Assembly (NCBI GenBank): GCA_015066015.1
Contig: SVPE01000002.1
Location: 1-64,000, forward strand
Reading direction: 5' to 3'
From: Oscillospiraceae bacterium
GTDB taxonomy: Bacteria; Bacillota; Clostridia; Oscillospirales; Acutalibacteraceae
Length of the DNA: 64,000 nucleotides
Below the pieces are notes generated by a model. It did not search any database, was not told where the DNA came from, and saw nothing but the letters and a program-made list of their open reading frames with translations. Below, one piece after another: positions 62,877 to 64,000 of the stretch (position 1 is the first letter of the stretch; each line of letters starts with the position of its first letter). Made by a program: the position numbers and the translations under genes.

Positions 62877-63217
62877 CAGAAGGGAAGGTTGAGACCTGCA
62901 AGACCGCCCTGTGCTGCCTGCATTGCCTGATTCATTGCATCATCTGCCTTGCGCATTGCTTCATTGGTTGCGGCAATGATAAGGTCAGTAAGCATTTCAA
63001 TATCCTCAGGGTCAACAACATCGGGCTGAAGCTTTATGTCCTTAACCTCATGTGCACCGGAAACAGTTACCTCAACTGCTCCGCCGCCTGCCGATGCCGA
63101 AAACTCGCTTGCTTCAATTTCAGCCTGCTTCTGCTCCATCTGAGCCTGCATTTCCTGAATTTTTTTCATCATGTTCATCTGGCCGCCTGCCTGGCCGCCG
63201 GGAATTCTTGCTTTCAT
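62876..63217 (-). CDS. ybaB: YbaB/EbfC family nucleoid-associated protein
   Basis: 113 aa, tweezer-like DNA-binding dimer. N-terminal coiled stretch ([26 protein letters not shown]), then [33 protein letters not shown] and the GG(L)AGLN tail. Middle gene of the dnaX-ybaB-recR operon. AAAGGAG precedes the ATG. Confidence 0.94.
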   Translation of the reverse strand: MKARIPGGQAGGQMNMMKKIQEMQAQMEQKQAEIEASEFSASAGGGAVEVTVSGAHEVKDIKLQPDVVDPEDIEMLTDLIIAATNEAMRKADDAMNQAMQAAQGGLAGLNLPF

Positions 63218-63272
63218 AATTTTTGTCTCCTTTGCTTTTATTTGAATATGTGACGGGCAGACACATCCGCCC

Positions 63273-63328
63273 TTATTACTTACTACTTACTACTTACTAC
63301 TTACTACTTACTACTTACTACTTACTAC
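63273..63328. repeat. 7-bp tandem repeat TTACTAC
   Basis: Seven exact copies of TTACTAC from 63280 to 63328, preceded by one variant unit TTATTAC. It fills most of the gap between dnaX and ybaB. Confidence 0.95.
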
Positions 63329-63344
63329 TGAATTATACCCCGCC

Positions 63345-64000
63345 TCACGGCTTTATGTCAATATTTATATCCATAGCCCTGGCCTGACTTATAAGGTCCT
63401 CAAGGGGGTCCCTTTTAGGCTGTGCAGGTGCGTCCGCACCGCCCTGCCCCTCCTTGGGTGAGCTCAGACCGAGACGGTACTTTTTACCCGTAATGCGGAA
63501 AACTGCCTGCTTGACATCTCTTGAATTACTGCCCGTTCTTATAAAGGCGTTGAGGGTAGGATTTGTGCTTTTTATAAGCACAAAATCACCGCTGATGTAT
63601 GCCTCGGAATCGTGAAGCACGCCCCACAAGGGTGCGTTTGTTTTCATAAGCTCGGAAAGCACCTCTGCCCAGGGAAGATAATCGCCGCCCGACACCGCTT
63701 CCGCCGCAGGAGCATCGCCGTAATAGGCCTCGCTCGCATAGGCAGGCTCTGCAGGCTCCTCCTTAAGGAAGGGGTTTTCCTGCTTTTCCTCACGGGGAGG
63801 CTCATTGGCATTTGTGAAGGTGTCAAACACCGTTGAAGGCTTTTTAACCTCGGGCTTTTCCTCTTTTACCGCAGGAACTTGCGCCGCAGGAGCCGACGGG
63901 GAAGCTTCACTCTGAGCCGCGGGCTTTACGTATTCTGAAATAAGCGGAGCCGAGGCCGACTTTTCCTTGACGGGTGCAGAAGCAACCGATATTTCTCCGC
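63345..64000 (-). CDS. dnaX: DNA polymerase III subunit gamma/tau, C-terminal part (cut by window edge)
   Basis: The frame is open to the window edge, so the start lies outside. The visible part (about 218 codons) is a Pro/Ala/Lys-rich linker followed by a C-terminal domain (LPWAEVLSELMKTNAPLWGVLHDSEAYI, FIRTGSNSRDVKQAVFRITGKKYRLG) and a short acidic tail (DMNIDIKP). This matches the tau C-terminal domain of DnaX, the clamp-loader subunit that binds polymerase and helicase. Position before ybaB-recR supports it. The ATPase domain is not in the window. Confidence 0.85.
   Translation of the reverse strand, partial: GEISVASAPVKEKSASAPLISEYVKPAAQSEASPSAPAAQVPAVKEEKPEVKKPSTVFDTFTNANEPPREEKQENPFLKEEPAEPAYASEAYYGDAPAAEAVSGGDYLPWAEVLSELMKTNAPLWGVLHDSEAYISGDFVLIKSTNPTLNAFIRTGSNSRDVKQAVFRITGKKYRLGLSSPKEGQGGADAPAQPKRDPLEDLISQARAMDINIDIKP

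Noticed and set aside
1-64000. CRISPR arrays, rRNA or tRNA genes
   Set aside because: No spaced direct repeats of CRISPR type and no rRNA or cloverleaf tRNA sequence were seen; the only tRNA-like structure belongs to tmRNA.

Overview
The window comes from the chromosome of a low- to moderate-GC Gram-positive anaerobe of the class Clostridia. The best guess is a Ruminococcaceae/Oscillospiraceae-type gut bacterium. This rests on strong AGGAGG ribosome sites, the dnaX-ybaB-recR, ylxM-ffh-rpsP-khpA and smpB-ssrA arrangements, a SigH-type sigma factor, DUF1292 and DUF6440 proteins, and TnpV-type mobile-element genes. The species cannot be named from sequence alone.

Layout. 1-4.8 kb: the end of an FtsX-type permease, then a tnpV gene and a Gabija-like two-gene anti-phage module (gajA-gajB). 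4.8-43.7 kb: mostly core genome. This holds a two-component/LCP/rlmD operon; mnmA; a SigH-like factor; BspA/fibronectin surface proteins; yebC; a two-component/VTC/DUF4956/Cthe_2159-like operon; an MFS transporter; an LDH/MDH-like dehydrogenase; a polysaccharide deacetylase; trmL; a DivIVA-domain gene; glmS; a SecB-like gene; a family 2 glycosidase; an NfeD/SPFH operon; and the SRP/S16 operon. 43.7-60.6 kb: a mosaic accessory region with a large serine recombinase, ParB-like and MobC/RHH-like genes, a TcmP + three-Cys radical-SAM pair, an unknown membrane protein, a sigma-like protein, an HD-phosphohydrolase/HSP90-like ATPase fusion, a heterodimeric ABC exporter with a long structured leader, a second tnpV and a HEPN/TOPRIM protein. 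60.7-64 kb: core again, with ssrA (tmRNA), smpB, an ASCH protein, recR, ybaB and the 3' part of dnaX.

How it fits together. The accessory genes look like stacked defence or conflict modules next to mobile-element genes. A 17-18 bp box (TTTGTCGAATGTGTGGGA on the + strand) occurs three times. On the minus strand it forms a -35-like TCGACA exactly 17 bp from a -10, upstream of both tnpV genes and the recombinase. Each box directly abuts the 3' end of another gene: gajB, the HEPN/TOPRIM gene and a small hypothetical gene. This suggests shared control of mobile-element genes and repeated placement of defence cargo at the same junction.

The strongest candidates for little-described biology are the HD-HSP90 fusion, the TcmP/radical-SAM pair, the HEPN/TOPRIM gene beside tnpV, the attenuator-like ABC leader, and several tiny genes with strong signals (30, 37, 48 and 59 codons). 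No CRISPR array, rRNA or tRNA was seen.
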